A stretch of 64,000 bases of DNA from Chondrosia reniformis (taxonomy: Eukaryota; Porifera; Demospongiae; Chondrillida; Chondrillidae): positions 3,410,001 through 3,474,000 of the forward strand of contig OX359191.1 in assembly GCA_947172415.1 (NCBI GenBank), in the 5' to 3' direction. This document shows positions 38,601-51,330 of this stretch, one piece after another. Position 1 is the stretch's first letter, and the number at the start of each line of letters is the position of its first letter. The notes beneath the pieces were generated by a model that did not search any database, had not been told where the DNA came from, and worked only from the letters and a program-made list of their open reading frames with translations. A program made the position numbers and the translations under genes.

Positions 38601-41355
38601 GGATATACATACAAAGAGTACATACAACTAGTACATAAAATTAGTAGGTACAACTAGTTCACACAACTAGTAACTAGTACATATAACTAGTACATACAAC
38701 TAGTGTCTAGTATATACAACTAGTAACTCCCTAGTTCCTGGTATAATTAGGAACAGAACCTACAACTAGTATATACTATTAGTAAATACAACTGGTACAT
38801 GCAACTAGTACATGCAACTAGTACATATAATTAGTACATAAATATAGTACATACAACTAGTACAGAAAACTAGTTCACACAAAAAAACAAGTAGTTCGTA
38901 GAACTAGTTCATTCCTAGTACCTAGTATAACTTGTATTAGAACCTAAAACTAGTTCAAACATCTTGTACATTCAACTAGTACATACAATTAGGCAATAGT
39001 ACATACAACTAGTACATACAACTAGTACATCCTAACAGTACATACAAATAGTACATACAACTAGTGCATACAACTTGGACATATAACTAGAACAAACACC
39101 TACTATATATTACTAATGCATAAAAATGTAACTAGTTCAGTAGTGCATCCACATAGTACATACAACTAGTACATGAAACTAGTAAATACAACTAGAAACT
39201 AGTACATACAACTAGTATATATATACAACTAGTACATACAACTAGTACATACAATTAGATCATAAAACTAGTATATAGTTGTACCAAGAACTAGTGCATA
39301 CATCTTTTACATACAACTAGTACATACAAATTGTACATACAACTAGTACATACCAAATAGTGCACACACCTAACACATACAATTAGTACATACTACAAGT
39401 ACATTCAACTAGTCCATACAACTAGGACAAACAACTAGGACATATAACTAGTACATACATCTACTACATTTAACTAGTAAATACACATATACCCAGTATT
39501 TATGAATAGTACATACAACTAGTACATACAGCTAGTGCATACAATTAGTACATACAACTAGTACATACAACTATACACTTGAACATATAACTAGTTCATA
39601 GAACAAGTAAATAATACTAGAAAGTACGACTTGTATATACAACTAGTGCATAGCTATTATTTATAACTGGTATATACTAACAACTAGTATATACAACTGG
39701 TACAAAACTAGTACATACAACTAGTACACACAAATAGAACAAACAATTAGTACATACAACTAGTACATGCAACTAGTACATACAACTAGTACATAACAAA
39801 TAATACCCACAACTAGTACATACTATTTAGTACATACAACTAATACATTCAACTAGTCCATACAACTACGACAAACAGCTAGGACATATAATTAGTACAT
39901 ACACCTACTACATATAACTAGTAACTACACATAAATTGTAAATATAAATAGTACATACAACTAGTACATAAAACTAGTACATAAGATTAGTACACAAAAC
40001 TAGAACACACAACTAGAAATACAACTAGTATATACAACTAGCTCACAGAATGAGTACATAATACTAGAACGTCCAACTTGTTTATTCAACTAGTACATAA
40101 CCACTACACACAACTAGGAAAAACAACTAGGACATATAAATGGTACATACACTTTTACCTAATAATCATAATTAGTACATACAACTATTACATACAAATA
40201 GTACTTGCAATTATTACATATAACTAGTACATACATCTACCAGGTATAACTGAAACAGAAATATATAACTAGTACATAAACATAGTACATACAAGTAGTT
40301 CATGCAACTACTAGTACATAGACCGAGTACATAAAACTAGGACCTATAACTAGTAAACACCTACCACATATAATTAGTACATAAGTATATAACTAGAACA
40401 TATGAATAGTGCATCCATATAGTACATATAACTAGTACATAAAACTAGTGCATTTAACTAGTTCATACAACTATTATATACAAACAACCAGCCAAAATAC
40501 AACTAGTATTTACAATTTGGTTGTACAACTACACACAACTATTAACTAGTACATATAACCAGTATATGCAACTAGTACAATACGACTGGAACATACAACT
40601 AGTTCATACAACTAGTAACAAGTACATATAATTAGTACATTCAACTAGTACATACAACTAGGACAAACAACTAGGATATATAACTAGAACATCCACCAAC
40701 TACATATAACTAGTAAATACACATATACCTTGTAATTATAAATAGTACATACAACTAGTACATACAGCTAGACCATACAACTAGTCTATATAACTAATTC
40801 ACAAACATATAACTACTACATACATATAACAGGTACTTATAAATAGTACATACACATAGTACATACAAATAGTACATACAAATAGTACATACAAATAGTA
40901 CATACATCTGCTACATTTAACTAGTACCTACAACTAGTAAATAAAAATAGAACTACTTCATAAAACTAGTGCATACAACTAGTACATGCAATTAGTACAT
41001 ACAACTAGTACATCCTAACAGTACACACAAACAGAACATACAACTAGTACATACAACTAGTACATTGAACTAGAACATACAACTAGTACAAACAACTAGG
41101 ACATATAACTAATACATGCACCTACTACACACAACTAGTAAATACACATATACCTAGTTATTATAAAAAGTACATCCAACAAGTACATAGAACGGGTACA
41201 TAAAACTAGTACATACAACTAGAAACTAGTCCATACAACTAGTATATATATAACACTAGTACATTTAACTAGTACATAAAACTAGGATATACATACAAAG
41301 AGTACATACAACTAGTACATAAAATTAGTAGGTACAACTAGTTCACACAACTAGT
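35651..41355 (-). repeat. 13-bp satellite, reverse block
   Basis: A reverse array with repeated composite units. A run through TAGAACGGGTACATAAAACT, CTAGAAACTAGTCCATACAA and CATACAAAGAGTACATACAA occurs near 38,505-38,660 and again near 41,190-41,350, an offset of about 2.68 kb; a related run is near 15,480. This suggests a higher-order unit of about 2.7 kb. No gene seen. Confidence 0.88.
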
Positions 41356-42186
41356 CTACAAGTAAATAAAAACATTTAAAAAATGAAATGAGAAGTAGGG
41401 TTGGCAGTCCCTGCAACAGTATCTATCACATCTAGAAAAAGTAACGAAACAAGAAAGTGATCATATGGTAAGGCTATCATTGCAGAAGTGGCATACTGAA
41501 ACTTAACTATGCACATCACTTCTATGTTTGGGCGCATCATGGATATACTAGAAGTAGGGATCGATGCGCCCAAACATAGACTGCCATACCTATTTCTCAT
41601 TTCATTTTTTAAATGTTTTTATTTACTTGTATTCCTTCTTTTTTGCAATGTTATATAATTATTAAAATTAGTTTTGTAATTTTTTTGGCGAAAACTCGAA
41701 ATATAACGTCGTAGTCGAAGGCAATCAGGAGATGACTAAGAACTCCTAATTGGAAAATGGCGACAAAAGGTTCCAATTTCCTTACGCGACACAGAAAACC
41801 GTCTTTGCACAAATCGTTTGAAGACAGATAGGTAGCTATTCCCTAGTTTCTAAAAATTTTAGACGATATGCCCCTAAAATGTATTTATCTACAAGCGCAT
41901 TTATGTACTAGCGTGAAATAAAAGGAAGAATAATAATAATAATAAGAAGAAGAAAATGAGGAAAACCGGAAGTAGGCCTGAAACCGATTTACAAACTTGG
42001 AGTCTTTATGCGCACTTGAAAACAGCTTCCCTCAATTGAAATCGTACAAAAAAGACACATTATGAGTTTAAAAAAGGTAAAAACGCATTAGCTGCCTACT
42101 TATAAAGTGTTAACCTGTAATACATTGAATACGGCATCCATTTTTTTGGGCCATCCCTACTTAGAGAGTACTGCTGTACTCTCTGA
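41356..42186. mobile_element. Hairpin (foldback) non-autonomous element, copy 2
   Basis: The left arm (41,358-41,410, ACAAGTAAATAAAAACATTT) pairs with 41,575-41,630. An inner inverted repeat CTATGTTTGGGCGCATC / GATGCGCCCAAACATAG lies near 41,521-41,580. Unique sequence with a (AAT)n-(GAA)n tract (about 41,930-41,955) follows, as in copy 1. It ends with hairpin AGAGAGTAC-TGCT-GTACTCTCT at 42,163-42,184. GTAGGG-type motifs recur. It has the same flanks as the short copy at 63.53-63.81 kb, so the two are products of one insertion followed by duplication. Each has lost a different part of the hairpin. No coding capacity. Confidence 0.75.
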
Positions 42187-43433
42187 TAGCTACTACAAAA
42201 AACTTGTGCCCATATCTTGTACATACAACTTGCTCATATCTAGTACACACAACTAGTACATACAACTAGTACATCCAACTAGTACATAAAATTAGTACAT
42301 ACAACTACCACACACAACTTGTACATACAACTAGCACCTACAACTAGTGAATATAACTAGTATTAGTACATCCAACAAGTACATACAACTAGTCCATACA
42401 ACTAGTACATACAATTAGTACATAAAACTAGTTCAAACAAACAACACAAGTAGTATAGAGAACGACTTCCTTCCTACTTCCTAGTATAACTTGTACCAGA
42501 ACCTACAACTAATTCAAAAAACTAGTACATACAACTAGTACAAAGCTAGTACCTACAACGAAAATAAACATACAACTAGTATAAACATGCAACTAGTACA
42601 CAGAACGTGTACATACAATTTGCAGGTACAACTGGTACTTTCAACTAGTACATATAACAAGTACACACATCTACTACATATAACAAGTACACACACCTAC
42701 TTCATATAACAAGTACACACACCTATCACATATAACTAATGCATAAACATATAACTAGTATATGTGAATAGTACATGCACATAATACATACAACTAGTAT
42801 ACGTATAAAACTAGTAGATTTAACTAGTACATACAACTGGTATATACATACAACTAGTACAGACAACTAGTACATACAAGTAGTACATAAAATTCTTAGT
42901 TAAAACTAGTTCATAGAATTAGTAACTAGTAAATATAATTAGTACATGTGACTAGTACATACAACTAGTACATACAACTAGTGCATGCAACTAGTACATG
43001 CAACAAGAACATATAACTAGTACACACAAGTATACCTAGTAAATGTAAATAGTACATACAACTAGGACATACAGCTAGGGCTACAACTAGTACATATAAC
43101 TAGTGCAAAGACATATAAATAGAACATACAAATAGTAAATACAACTAGTAGATACAAATAGTACGTACAACTAGTACATGCAACTAGTATATACATACAA
43201 TTAGTACACAGAACCTGTACATACAATTACTACATGCAACTACTACATACAACTAATACCCCCAACTAGTACCTAAAACTAGTAAATATAGCTAGTTCTA
43301 GTACATACAACTAGTACGTACATACAACTAGTACGTATATACAACTAGTACTTGCAACTAGTACTTTCAACTAGTACATATAACTAGTACACGCACCTAC
43401 TACATATAACTAATATATTAAACAAGTATTTCG
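42187..43433 (-). repeat. 13-bp satellite, reverse block (left arm)
   Basis: Reverse satellite in the left arm of the large inverted duplication, mirrored by 62,299-63,534. No other feature was seen. Confidence 0.88.
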
Positions 43434-43847
43434 AGTTTAAAAACTCGTGGAGCGCCAGGCGCCCCTAAGTAAACTCGAACTACTTGGCATGTTCCCATAG
43501 ATAGCCGGTTAACTGATTTCCGATCGACTCTTGTTGGTCGTCAATTTTTCAAGGCCATATCTCGTAGAAAACGTTTTTCGCAAGCTTCACTTTACAAAGT
43601 ATTAGTAAGGGTGGTTTTTAAGTCCATTTCGTTCGTTCAATGTTCTACGCTAAGGAAGAGAAAGCTAATTTTAAGCTAGAAAACGGAAGCTAGCCGAACG
43701 TCCGCCATTTTTTGACAGATATATATATATATATATATATATAATAAAACTTTGGTAATTGAAGCTCTGTCTTCTCTTCTTACGCTTTTTGTTCATATTT
43801 TAACTTGTCCATGTGTAGGAATTAGGAGTGTTTGTTGCGATCATTAT

Positions 43848-43997
43848 GAGAATAAAGCCTTGTTGAGCTTCAGGGACACGAATTTACTAATTTACTACTT
43901 GATATTCCCTTTCCTGTATTACTGATGAAGACTTCCGGGTTGAAACGTCCAGAACTAGTAAATTTATGTTACTGATGTTCAACAAGGCTTTATTCTT
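43848..43997. repeat. Inverted repeat enclosing a hammerhead-like motif
   Basis: The arms start GAATAAAGCCTTGTTGA and end TCAACAAGGCTTTATTC. The loop region includes ACTGATGAAG through GAAACGTCC. Confidence 0.75.
43922..43949 (+). ncRNA. Hammerhead-ribozyme-like core (left arm)
   Basis: CTGATGA, a weak stem II (GACTT / GGGTT with G-U pairs), then GAAAC followed by GTC, the classical cleavage triplet. Order and conserved bases match the hammerhead consensus. Stem III would be only one or two pairs, as in minimal hammerheads that act as dimers. Activity is not shown. Confidence 0.45.
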
Positions 43998-44408
43998 ATC
44001 CATGTGTGTATGTTTTCCATGTGTACAGTAGAATCTCATAACAAAATTGCTCATAGTGAATGTCTTAAGTATAGTGAGGCTAATTACACTCAAGTACACT
44101 ACGCAGTGAAAGTTACTGGCAATATTAAAATTACTATCAAATACTACACAGTACAAGTTACAAGTTTAACAGGGCCAAGTGACTATACAATATTAAAATT
44201 ACAATCAAGTACTAGCTACACATGCAGTGCAAGTTACAAATTTAAAGAGATCCAAGTGACCCCTAGGATAATCAGTATTTTAAACAGCACAAGACTTTAG
44301 TCACACTAGTACTGTTGCAGGTTTTGAAATCCTCAACTACTGCCTTGTGAGGGAGCTAAGAACACCGACGGTTGGTTGCATGCATTGGCATAATCAACAG
44401 GGTTAGAG

Positions 44409-44498
44409 ACCATTTTGTAACTTGTACACAAGGGACATAAAAGGCCAAGGCCTTTATATACGTATATGATGTCCCTTGTGTACAAGTTACAAAATGGT
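44409..44498. repeat. Palindrome with 30-bp perfect arms
   Basis: ACCATTTTGTAACTTGTACA opens the left arm, and the right arm is its full complement over 30 bases. The 30-base centre contains a smaller palindrome (AAGGCC-AA-GGCCTT). The mirror copy is at about 61,228-61,317. Confidence 0.85.
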
Positions 44499-45403
44499 AT
44501 TGGTATGATATGGCTACACATGGACAAGTAAAAATATGAACAAAAAGCGTAAGAAGAGAAGACAGAGCTTCAATTACCAAAGTTTTATTAAGGTCGACTA
44601 AACCAATTTCTTTTGCATCAATATAGGGACAATTCTGCCTCAAACTTAACGGAAACGTACACAAATACGCTTTATCTAACCTTCGCTACAACTCGTTTAT
44701 TCCGTAGCTCCTTCTCGTAGTAGAGCGTCGACTTGTCATAGCCGTTCTCGAAAGGATGATCTTCTTTTGCAACGAGCCGTGACGTTTTCCCAACGTCACA
44801 TGATAATCCATTAAATATGTACCGAGCAACAAACGAGGTGTTGGTGACGCACTAGGGAAACATCATAATACATCACCAGATTCCACAATAGTAAACTTGT
44901 ATTCTTCATTATATCCTGATTGTTTTGCAACTTTAATTAAGCAAAACTTCGCCAGACGTTTGTCATACACATGAACCATGGTATATATCGGTTTCACAGT
45001 GATCTGATCAATTGATAATTTTTATTAATATAACACTTGGTTTCAATATAAATTTCACATAGGTTTTCTATAGTCCTATGGCATTTTATATACAGACTTT
45101 GTCCTCCGTTTTCTACCAAACCAAGACCTAAATAAAAAATCCTTTAATTAAAAATGAGTTTTATACCCTAAACTTTATGATACTATGCCCATTCTGTTGC
45201 TAGGTCCTTTCCTGGAGTCATATGAATTATTTATATTATATTATATTATATTATATTATTTATTGATTTATGTTAATTACCTTAGTATATTGTAACTTGT
45301 ACTGCATATATATATATGTATATGTATACAAGACTACGAACAGGAAACCATACGTTAACATAATTTCTTAAAATAATATAGGGGAACCTGCGGCGCCCCA
45401 AAA

Positions 45404-48229
45404 ATGTAACTAGTTCAAACAAATCGTGCATCCACATAGTCCACACAACTAGTACAAAACACTAGTAAATACAACTAGAAACTAGTACATACAATTGGTA
45501 TATACTTACAACTGGTATATACATTCAACTAGTACATAAAATTAATAGGTACAACTAGTTCATACAACTAGATGTATATTTAAGTTGTATGTTCTATATA
45601 GTATTATGTACTCGTTCTATGAACTAGTAGTAGTTACTAGTTGTATGTACTCAATACTTTTTGTATGTACTAGTCGACTGTAGTAGTTATTTGTACTAGT
45701 TGAATGTATGAGTAGTGTGTAATTGTTGTATGTACTAGTTATATATAGTAGGTTATGTACTATTTGTATGGACTAACTATATGTACTAATATTATGTGCT
45801 ATTGCCTAATTGTATGTACTAGTTGTATGTACTAGATGTTTGAACAAGTTTTAGGTTTTAGTACAAGTTATACTAGGTACTAGGAATGAATTAGTTCTAT
45901 AAATTACTTGATTGTTTGTGTGAACTAGTTTTCTGTACTAGTTTTTTGTATTATATTTATGTACTAATTATATGTGTATGTACTAGTCATATTTAATAGT
46001 TATATGTATTATTTATATGTACTAGTTGCATGTTCTAGTTGCATGTACTAGTAGTATATACTAGTTGTACGTACTATATATATGTACTATATATATATGT
46101 AAGAACTAGGGATATGTACTACTCTTATGTACTAGCTGTATTAGCTGGTTGTATACTCTAATTCTATGTAATAATTGAATGTACTAGTTGTATGTACTAG
46201 ATATAAACCATTTGTATGTATAAGATGTATGCACTAGTTCTCTGGACTAGCTATATACAAGTTTAATGAACTAGTTGTATATACTAGTTGTGTGTACTAG
46301 TTGTATTCTTGTCGCATGTACTAGTTATATGTACTAGTTACTAGTACATAGCTTATATTATCAACGATTATATACATACAACTATTATGTAAAACTAGTA
46401 CATACCAAATAATACCCACAACTATTACATACAATTAGTACATACAACTAGTACATTCAACTAGTCCATACAACTACGACAAACAGCTAGGACATATAAC
46501 TAGTACATACACCTACTACATATAACTAGTAAATAAACATCCATTGTAATTATAAATAGTACATACAACTAGTAAATACAACTAGTAAATAAAAGTAGTC
46601 CATACAACTAGTACATACAACTAGAAACTAGGATATAAAACTAGCTCACAGAATGAGTACATAATACTAGAACGTACAACTCGTATAATCAACTAGTACA
46701 TAACTACTACACACAACTAGGAAAAAAAAAGGGTACATAAAACTACTACATATAACTAGTATATAGACTTTTATCTAACAATTATAAATAGTATATACAA
46801 CTAGTATCTACTACATAGAACTAGTACCTTCTTAGCCCCTAGTATAACTAGTACAAGAACCTACCACTTGTACATACAACTAGTACATACTACTAGAACA
46901 TACAACCAGTACATAGCTAGTACATACAACTAGTATATACATACAACTAGTACATACAACTAGTATATACATACAACTAGTACATACAACTAGTATTTGC
47001 AATTAGTACATATAACTAGTACACACATCTACAACAAATAACTAATACATAAAAATATAACTAGTACATATAAATTGTACATGAACATAGTACATACAAG
47101 TAGTTCATACAACTACTAGTATGTAGAACGAGTAAATAAAACTAGGATCTATAACTAGTAAATACCAACCACATATAATTAGTACATAAATATATAACTA
47201 GAACATATGAATAGTGCATCCATATAGTATATATAACTAGTACATAAAACTAGTACATGCAACTAGAAACTAGTACATACAACTATTATATACAAACAAC
47301 AAGTTCACACAACTAGTATTTACAACTAGTATTTACAATTAGGTCATACAACTAGTTCACACAACTATTAACTAGTACATATAACCAGTACATGTAAATT
47401 AGTGGGTACAACTAGTTCATAAAATTAGTAACTAGTAAATATAATTAGTACATGTGACTAGTACATACAACTAGTACATACAACTAGTGCATTAAACTAG
47501 TACATACAACTAGGACATATAACTAGTACATAAACCTACTACATATAACTAGAACATACACGTAAACCTAGTAAATGTAAATACTACGTACAACTAGTAC
47601 ATACAGCTAGCGCATACAACTAGTACATATAACTAGTACACACAAATAAATAGTACATACAAATAGTAAATATAACTAGTACCTACAACTAGTACGTACA
47701 ACTAGTATCTAGTAGATACAACTAGAACATACAACTAGTACATAGCTGGTACATACAACTAGCATATACATACAACTAGTACACAGAACTTGTGTATACA
47801 ATTAGCACATGCAACTACTACATAGAACTAATACATACAACTAGTACCTAAAACTAGTAAATATAGCTAGTTCTCATTCATACAACTAGTACATACAACT
47901 AGAACTTTCAATAGTACATATAACTAGTACACACACCTACTACATAAAACTAATTCATAAAAATATAACTTGTTCAAAGAAATAGTGCATCCACAGAGTA
48001 CATAAAACTAGTATATAAAACTAGTAAATACAACTAGAAACTAGTACACACAACTAGTATATATATAAAATTAGTACATTTAACTAGTACATACATCTGG
48101 TGTATACATACAACTAGTACATACTAGTAGTACATTAAACTAGTTCATAAAACTAGTATATAGCTAGTACAAAGAACTAGTGCATACATCTTCTACATAC
48201 AACTGGTTGATATCTATTACATACAACTA
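45404..48229 (-). repeat. 13-bp satellite with an inverted forward island
   Basis: Reverse satellite, except that 45,571-46,340 reads forward. Sequence up to 45,570 and from about 46,800 matches the right arm (about 60,060-60,325 reversed), where only about 75 bp lies between. About 1.15 kb of satellite, including the flipped island, is therefore extra in this arm. No gene seen. Confidence 0.82.
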
Positions 48230-48736
48230 CAGTGCAGTCCACTTAATTCGAATCCGTTTTTGACGAAATTTCACCTATTTCGAATAGAACTCCGGTTCAC
48301 TGTACAGTCCCAGTATATCAAGTTCTTTGGGAATTTTAGTTTGCTACGTAGAGAATACGGAAGTATTTCAACACAAATAAGCAAGCTCATAGTTATTAAG
48401 GAGGTAATCACACTTTTAACGGTTAAGAAATTTAGTTAAATTGTCATTAATCATTCTCAGTACAGTGTTATTCTCTAGTTATGCAACGTTCACTGTACCA
48501 ATCGCTTATTCTGGAACGAAAACTAGAGATTATCCATCTCGTGGACAACGCTCCATCTGAAAGGAAAAAGGGACATTGCTACTACTACTTGGCTGCATAA
48601 TCTTCTCTTTTTCATTATATTTCAAATCTATATTTGGTGTTTAGACATCACTTTGCTATTTTGTACATAAACCTGATAATTCAAAATTCCTGTTATTTCA
48701 AATTCCCTAGAGATTCGAATTAGGTGGACTGCCCTG
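48230..48736. mobile_element. pogo-like (Tc1/mariner) MITE, left-arm copy
   Basis: 507 bp flanked by TA on both sides (48,228-48,229 and 48,737-48,738). Terminal inverted repeats: CAGTGCAGTCCACTTAATTC and, reversed from the right end, CAGGGCAGTCCACCTAATTC. CAG ends and TA duplication are typical of pogo/Tigger elements. From 48,481 a frame reads MQRSLYQSLILERKLEIIHL, similar to the start of a CENP-B/pogo helix-turn-helix, then loses similarity. It looks like an internal deletion derivative with a stub of transposase. The mirror copy is at 58,201-58,707. Confidence 0.85.
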
Positions 48737-51330
48737 TAGTACATAAAACTAGTACATAGAATTAGTAAATACAACCAGCTAATACAGCTAGTACATACAA
48801 GTAGTACATATACCTAGTACATACACACATATATAGTACATATAAATAGTACGTACAACTAGTACATATAACAAGTACATACAACAATCACACACTACTT
48901 ATACATTCAACTAGTACAAATAACTACTACATTCGACTAGTACATACAAATGGTATTGAGTTCATCCAACTAGTAAATTAAACTAGTGTAAACAATTAGT
49001 ACACACAAATAGTAAATACAGCTGGTAAATATAACTAGTACATACTACTAGTACATATAACTGGTACATATAACTAGTACTTATAAACAGTACATAAAAC
49101 TAGTTCATAAAACTAGTTCATACAACTAGTACATGCAACAAGTATCTAGTACATACAAATAGAACCTACCTAGTACATAGTATAACTGGTACAAGAATCA
49201 ACAACTGGTAAATACACATTGTACATACAACAAGTACTTACAAGTAGGACATACAACTGGAAACTAGTAACTACTACTAGTTTTTAGAAGGAGTATATAA
49301 TACTTTATAGAGAATGCAACTTGAATATACATCTAGTATTTAGCTAATATTAACAATTGGTATATACATACAACTATTACGTTCAACTAGTACATGCAAC
49401 TAGTACATACAACTAGTACATACCAAATAGTACCCACAACTAGTAAATACAATTAGTACATTCAACTAGTCCATACAACTACGACAAACAGCTAGGACAT
49501 ATAACTAATACATACACCTACTACATATAACTAGTAAATACACATACCTTGTAATTATAAGTAGTACATACAACTAGTACATATAACTAGAAAGTAGTAT
49601 ATACAACTAGCTCACAGAATGAGTACATAATACTAGAACATCCAACTTGAATATTCAACTAGTAAATAACTACTACACACAACTAGGAAACACAACTAGG
49701 ACATACAAATATTACATACACCTACCACATATAACTAGAACATACACTTTTACCTAATAATAATAAATAGGACATACAACTAGTACATACAACTAGTACA
49801 TAAAACTAGTATCTCCAACAAGTAAATTTAACTAGTACTAGTCCATACAACTAGTACATACAACTAGTCCTTGCAACTAGTACATAGCTAGTCCATACAA
49901 CTAGTACTTGCAACTAGTACATATAACTAGTACACACATCTACCATATATAACTAATACATAAAAATATAACTTGTACATATAAATAGTATATAAAGATA
50001 GTACATACAAATAGTTCATACAACTACTAGTACAAACAACTAGTACATAAAACTAGTATCTCCAACAAGTAAATTTAACTAGTACTAGTCCATACAACTA
50101 GTACATACAACTAGTCCTTGCAACTAGTACATAGCTAGTCCTTGCAACTAGTACATATAACTAGTACACACATCTACCATATATAACTAATACATAAAAA
50201 TATAACTTGTACATATAAATAGTATATAAAGATAGTACATACAAATAGTTCATACAACTACTAGTACAAACAACTAGTACATAAAACTAGTATCTCCAAC
50301 AAGTAAATTTAACTAGTACTAGTCCATACAACTAGTACATACAACTAGTCCTTGCAACTAGTACATAGCTAGTCCTTGCAACTAGTACATAACTAGTCCA
50401 TACAACTAGTACTTGCAACTAGTACATATAACTAGTACACACATTTACCACATATAACTAATACATAAAAATATAACTTGTACATATAAATAGTATATAA
50501 AGATAGTACATACAAGTAGTTCATACAACTACTAGTACATACAACTAGTACATAAAACTAGTATCTCCAACAAGTAAATTTAACTAGTACTAGTCCATAC
50601 AACTAGTACATACAACTAGTCCTTGCAACTAGTACATAGCTAGTCCATACAACTAGTACTTGCAACTAGTACATATAACTAGTACACACATCTACAACAT
50701 ATAACTAATACATAAAAATATAACTTGTACATATAAATAGTACATAGGGATAGTACATACAAGTAGTTCATACAACTACTAGTACATAGAACGAGTACAT
50801 AAAACTAGGACCTATAACTAATACACACCTACTACGTATAATTAGTACATAAATATATAACTAGTACATATGATTAGTGCATCCATATAGTATAGTACAT
50901 GCAACTAGAAACTAGTACATACAACTAATATATACACAAAACTAGCACATGTAATTAGTTCATACAACTATTATATACAAACAACTAGTTCATACAACTA
51001 GTATTTACAATTAGGTCGTCAAACTAGTTCACACAACTGTTACCTAGTACATATAACCAGTACATGCATCTAGTACATACAACTAGAACATACAACTAGT
51101 TCATTTAACTAGTACATCCAGCTAGTTCATACAACTAGTATTTGCAATTAGTGTGTACAACTAGTTCATACAACTAGTAACTAGTACATATAACTAGTAC
51201 ATTCAACTAGTACATACAACTAGGACAAACAACTAGGATATATAACCAGTACATATTCCAACTACATATAACTAGTAAATAAACATATACATTGTAATTA
51301 TAAATAGTACATACAACTAGAGCATACATG
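48737..51330 (-). repeat. 13-bp satellite, reverse block reaching the palindrome centre
   Basis: Reverse array. At about 48,998-49,011 it holds the uninterrupted form of the non-LTR retrotransposon target (CACACAAATAGTAAATAC). A higher-order tandem repeat is listed at 49,740-50,790. The array ends at an orientation flip near 51,330. No gene seen. Confidence 0.9.
49740..50790. repeat. Higher-order tandem repeat, four units of about 235-270 bp
   Basis: The marker ATCTCCAACAAGTAAATTTA recurs at about 49,811, 50,058, 50,292 and 50,563. The units between (CCTTGCAACTAGTACATAGC and so on) are nearly identical, and they differ in length by gain or loss of short satellite runs. This indicates recent local amplification. 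Confidence 0.85.

Larger units (their letters stand above)
43744..44592. mobile_element. Nested segment with 78-bp inverted ends
   Basis: The left end (43,744-43,819, AATAAAACTTTGGTAATTGA onward) is the reverse complement of the right end (44,511-44,592) with few changes. Inside are a second inverted repeat with a hammerhead-like core, two diverged tandem units of 70-80 bp (about 44,130-44,280, sharing CAATATTAAAATTAC and a CAAGTTACAA stretch), and a perfect-stem palindrome at 44,409-44,498. The inverted ends plus ribozyme-like core recall Penelope-like elements, but no protein remnant supports that. It is nested in the cloverleaf-end element. Confidence 0.55.
43434..45403. mobile_element. 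Cloverleaf-end element, long copy (left arm)
   Basis: The start AAGTATTTCGAGTTT pairs with AAACTCGAACTACTT, enclosing the GC hairpin GGAGCGCC-AGGCGCCCC; the base sequence differs from the short copies but pairing is kept. The other end is a similar GC hairpin (GGGGAACCTGCGGCGCCCC, about 45,381-45,399). Inside are an (AT)n tract (about 43,720-43,745), a nested segment with 78-bp inverted ends, an (ATATT)n tract (about 45,230-45,262) and otherwise unrecognised AT-rich sequence. Its mirror copy is 60,328-62,298. The open frames of 60-100 codons in it show no domain and I do not regard them as genes. Confidence 0.7.

Noticed and set aside
42163..42186. Helitron 3' end (hairpin near terminus)
   Set aside because: A short hairpin is present but no CTRR end follows at the right spacing, and the other end is a long foldback instead of a TC start.
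44004..44664. Open frames of 89-102 codons, repeated at 61,063-61,840
   Set aside because: They overlap each other on both strands, cross inverted repeats and the 30-bp palindrome, and show no domain. Their conservation is explained by the large inverted duplication.
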